NCBI GenBank assembly: GCA_903926565.1
Contig: CAIYJU010000076.1
Location: 1-64,000, forward strand
Length of the DNA: 64,000 nucleotides
Direction of reading: 5' to 3'
DNA from: an uncultured Bacteroidales bacterium
GTDB taxonomy: Bacteria; Bacteroidota; Bacteroidia; Bacteroidales; FEN-979
In this document: one piece after another, positions 61,701-64,000 of the stretch
How the letters are laid out: the number at the start of each line of letters is the position of its first letter
Position numbering within the stretch: position 1 is the first letter of the stretch
Program-made: the position numbers and the translations under genes
The notes under the pieces: generated by a model
The model's input: only the letters and a program-made list of their open reading frames with translations
Told to the model about the DNA's origin: nothing
Databases searched by the model: none

Positions 61701-64000
61701 CCAATACCGGGAATACCACCCTTGGCAATGTCATGATCTCCGACCCACAGGTTGTTGTTACCGGCGGTGCGATTGCATCATTAGCTCCCGGTGAGACAAA
61801 CACCAATGCTTTTACAGCAACTTACACCTTGACACAGGCTGATATTGATGCCGGTACATATACAAACACTGCGACTGCATCCGGTGCGCCTCCTTCTGGT
61901 CCGGCAGTGACAGGAACAGATGATGATACCCAGTCATTTGGAATTGAAGCGTCGGTCAACCTGCTTAAAACAGGATCACCGAACTTTGGTCCTGACGGTA
62001 TTCCGCAGGCCGGAGAGACAATCTCCTATTCGTTTGTGGTTACCAATACAGGAAATGTTACACTTTCAAACCTGTATATTACTGACCCTCTGGTAACAGT
62101 TTCAGGAGGCCCTGTTTCATCATTGGCTCCAGGGGTGACGGACAACACAACCTTTACTGCAGTGTATTCACTTACCCAGGCAGACATTGATGCAGGCACG
62201 TTTATCAATACGGCCTCTGTGTTTGGAACAACCCCGTTTAATGAGGGAGTTTCAGATGATGATGATGATACACAGGTGCTAACACAACAGCCACAATGGA
62301 CGTTACAAAAAGTAGCATCGGAAGCATCATATCATGTAATTGGTGATGTACTGCATTATTCCTTGTCTGTTTCCAATACCGGGAATGTAAGCATCAGCAA
62401 TGTTGTTTTAACCGATCCGGGAGCAGATGCCGGAAGTATACATTTTATCTCCGGAGATACTGGAAACGACCTGATTCTCAGTCCGGGTGAAATCTGGATT
62501 TACCATGCATCCCATACAATCGTACTGGCAAACCTGACTGAAGGACATTATTTTAACACGGCTACAGTCAATGGAATCCCTGCTGGCGGAGTCCTGATTC
62601 CTGCATCCGGCACTGCTGATGTTCCTGCTATTCCTAACCCCATCGTTGCCAACGACGACGATGCAAGTCTGACCCCGGTAAACGGTTATACAGGCGGCAC
62701 CGCAGTGAACAACGTGCTTGACAACGACCTGCTCAACGGTGTTGCTGTCATTCCTTCCGAGGTTGTGATCAGTGCCTTGAGCGATCCTGCCGACGGCGTA
62801 ACCCTGGACATTTTAACAGGAGCAGTTACCGTTGCCCCGGGCACCCCGGCTGGTACTTATTATATTGAATACCAGATCTGCGAAGTGCTCAACCCGACCA
62901 ACTGCGATCCGGCACTGGTTACTGTTGTGGTTTCTGCAACTCCGATTGTTGCCAACGATGACGATGCCAGTCTTACTCCGGTAAACGGCTATACAGGCGG
63001 CACCGCAGTGAACAACGTGCTTGATAATGACCTGCTCAACGGCGTTGCTGTCATTCCTTCCGAGGTTGTGATCAGTGCGCTGAACGATCCTGCTGATGGC
63101 GTAACCCTGGATATTTTAACAGGAGAAGTCAGCGTTGCCCCGGGCACCCCTGCTGGTACTTATTTTATTGAATACCAGATCTGCGAAGTACTCAACCCGA
63201 CCAACTGCGATCCTGCACTGGTAACGGTGGTAGTGTATGAATGTCCGACAATCCTGACGGAACCATCAGGAACGGCTATATGTGCAAATGGTACGCATAC
63301 CATGAATGTTATTGCAAACAGTGGCAGCGGAACGATCTCTTATCAATGGCAGATCTCTTCATCAGGTTGTGGAACCGGGTTTAATGATATCTCCGGTGCA
63401 ACAAACAGTGCATATACGACACCACCATTAACGGTCACTTCTTATTACCGCTGCCTGATTTATTCAACTCTTCAATATTGTCCTCCGGTTCAGTCATCAT
63501 GTGCAACAGTGGTTGTAAATCCGCTACCGACTGCAATAATTACACCGAATGGCCCGACAACATTCTGCCAGGGCGGTTCTGTGGTCCTTACCGCTTCAGG
63601 CGGGACTGGCTACCTGTGGTCTAATGCAGCAACCACTGCAGCGATCACGGTATCCGCAAGCGGAACATACACCGTAACAGTGACCAATGCCAATGGTTGC
63701 AGCGATGTTGCCAGTGTGCCGGTAACAGTGAGTCCGTTACCAATTAGTTTTAATGTCACCGGGACAGGTAGTTATTGTATTGGTCAGCCAGGTTTGGTGG
63801 TTGGCTTGTCAGGATCCCAAACCGGTGTTGAATATACACTGGTACCTGGTGGCGCAGTGCTGACAGGAACCGGATCTGCCATCTATTTTAATGCACAGCC
63901 GGCTGGTGTTTATACGATTACAGCAAGAAACCTGGCAACGAACTGCACGAGTTTCATGAGTGGATCTGCAACGGTAACTACCAACCCCAAACCAAGCCTT
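52733..64000 (+). CDS. Giant secreted repeat protein, 3' truncated by the window (DUF7948/SBBP-like N-terminus, GEVED domain, tandem DUF11/DUF7507-like repeats, PKD/Ig-like repeats)
   Basis: Starts [40 protein letters not shown]; frame stays consistent at every point checked (55261, 57428, 62642, 63962); 3756 codons to the window edge; missing from the supplied ORF list because it has no stop. Confidence 0.9.
   Translation, partial: [3756 protein letters not shown]
55694..56050 (+). repeat. N-terminal cap-type DUF11-like repeat (R0)
   Basis: [56 protein letters not shown]; 119 aa. Confidence 0.8.
56051..62296 (+). repeat. 18 tandem DUF11/DUF7507-like repeats of exactly 342 or 351 bp
   Basis: Unit starts 56051, 56393, 56744, 57086, 57428, 57779, 58130, 58481, 58832, 59183, 59525, 59867, 60218, 60569, 60920, 61262, 61604, 61955; core [23 protein letters not shown]...[11 protein letters not shown]...[17 protein letters not shown]. 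Confidence 0.92.
62297..62641 (+). repeat. C-terminal cap-type DUF11-like repeat (R19), homologous to R0
   Basis: [54 protein letters not shown] mirrors R0. Confidence 0.8.
62642..63244 (+). repeat. Two near-identical ~303-bp repeats (101 aa)
   Basis: [97 protein letters not shown] at 62642 and 62945. Confidence 0.9.

Noticed and set aside
55189-62208. Many 60-125 aa minus-strand ORFs across the giant repeat gene (e.g. 56122..56325, 57431..57808, 60914..61234)
   Set aside because: They recur at the 342/351-bp repeat period and are antisense shadows of a coherent sense protein; no independent family features.
56051-62296. CRISPR-like regular repeats
   Set aside because: Units are 342/351 bp, fully coding, with no short repeat-spacer alternation.

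Overview
This 64 kb window is chromosomal DNA from a Bacteroidota (Bacteroidales-like) genome. Three things support that: T9SS C-terminal sorting domains, gldA and porT, and Bacteroidota-type TAnnTTTG promoters. The first ~37 kb is mostly housekeeping: hsp20, an rluD-like gene, a PASTA protein, ddl, rdgB, a GDSL lipoprotein/FadL pair, DUF2027-Smr, metK, gldA, a frameshifted AAA/DUF4143 ATPase, a PIF1-like helicase with HRDC, rplM-rpsI-rpsB-tsf, ubiE/menG, porT, coaD, a TlpA-like gene, secA, pyrH, frr, and a GH20/sugar-kinase-like/MFS module. The last ~26 kb is a same-strand run of very large secreted repeat proteins. It contains a 1769-aa FISUMP protein with twelve ~90-aa Ig-like repeats and a short FISUMP paralogue. 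Four genes in the run share a cohesin-like domain. The run ends with a giant ORF open from 52733 to the window end (>=3756 aa), absent from the supplied ORF track because it has no stop in the window. That gene holds 18 indel-free tandem DUF11/DUF7507-like repeats of 342 or 351 bp, organised into a duplicated 1737-bp higher-order unit and flanked by two divergent cap repeats. Other points of interest are heptamer-periodic intergenic spacers, short palindromic or GC-rich inserts kept in frame inside genes, a REP-like palindrome after tsf, and an orphan promoter upstream of the FISUMP giant. No tRNA, rRNA, CRISPR array or transposase was seen. All family assignments are from reading the sequence, with no database search.
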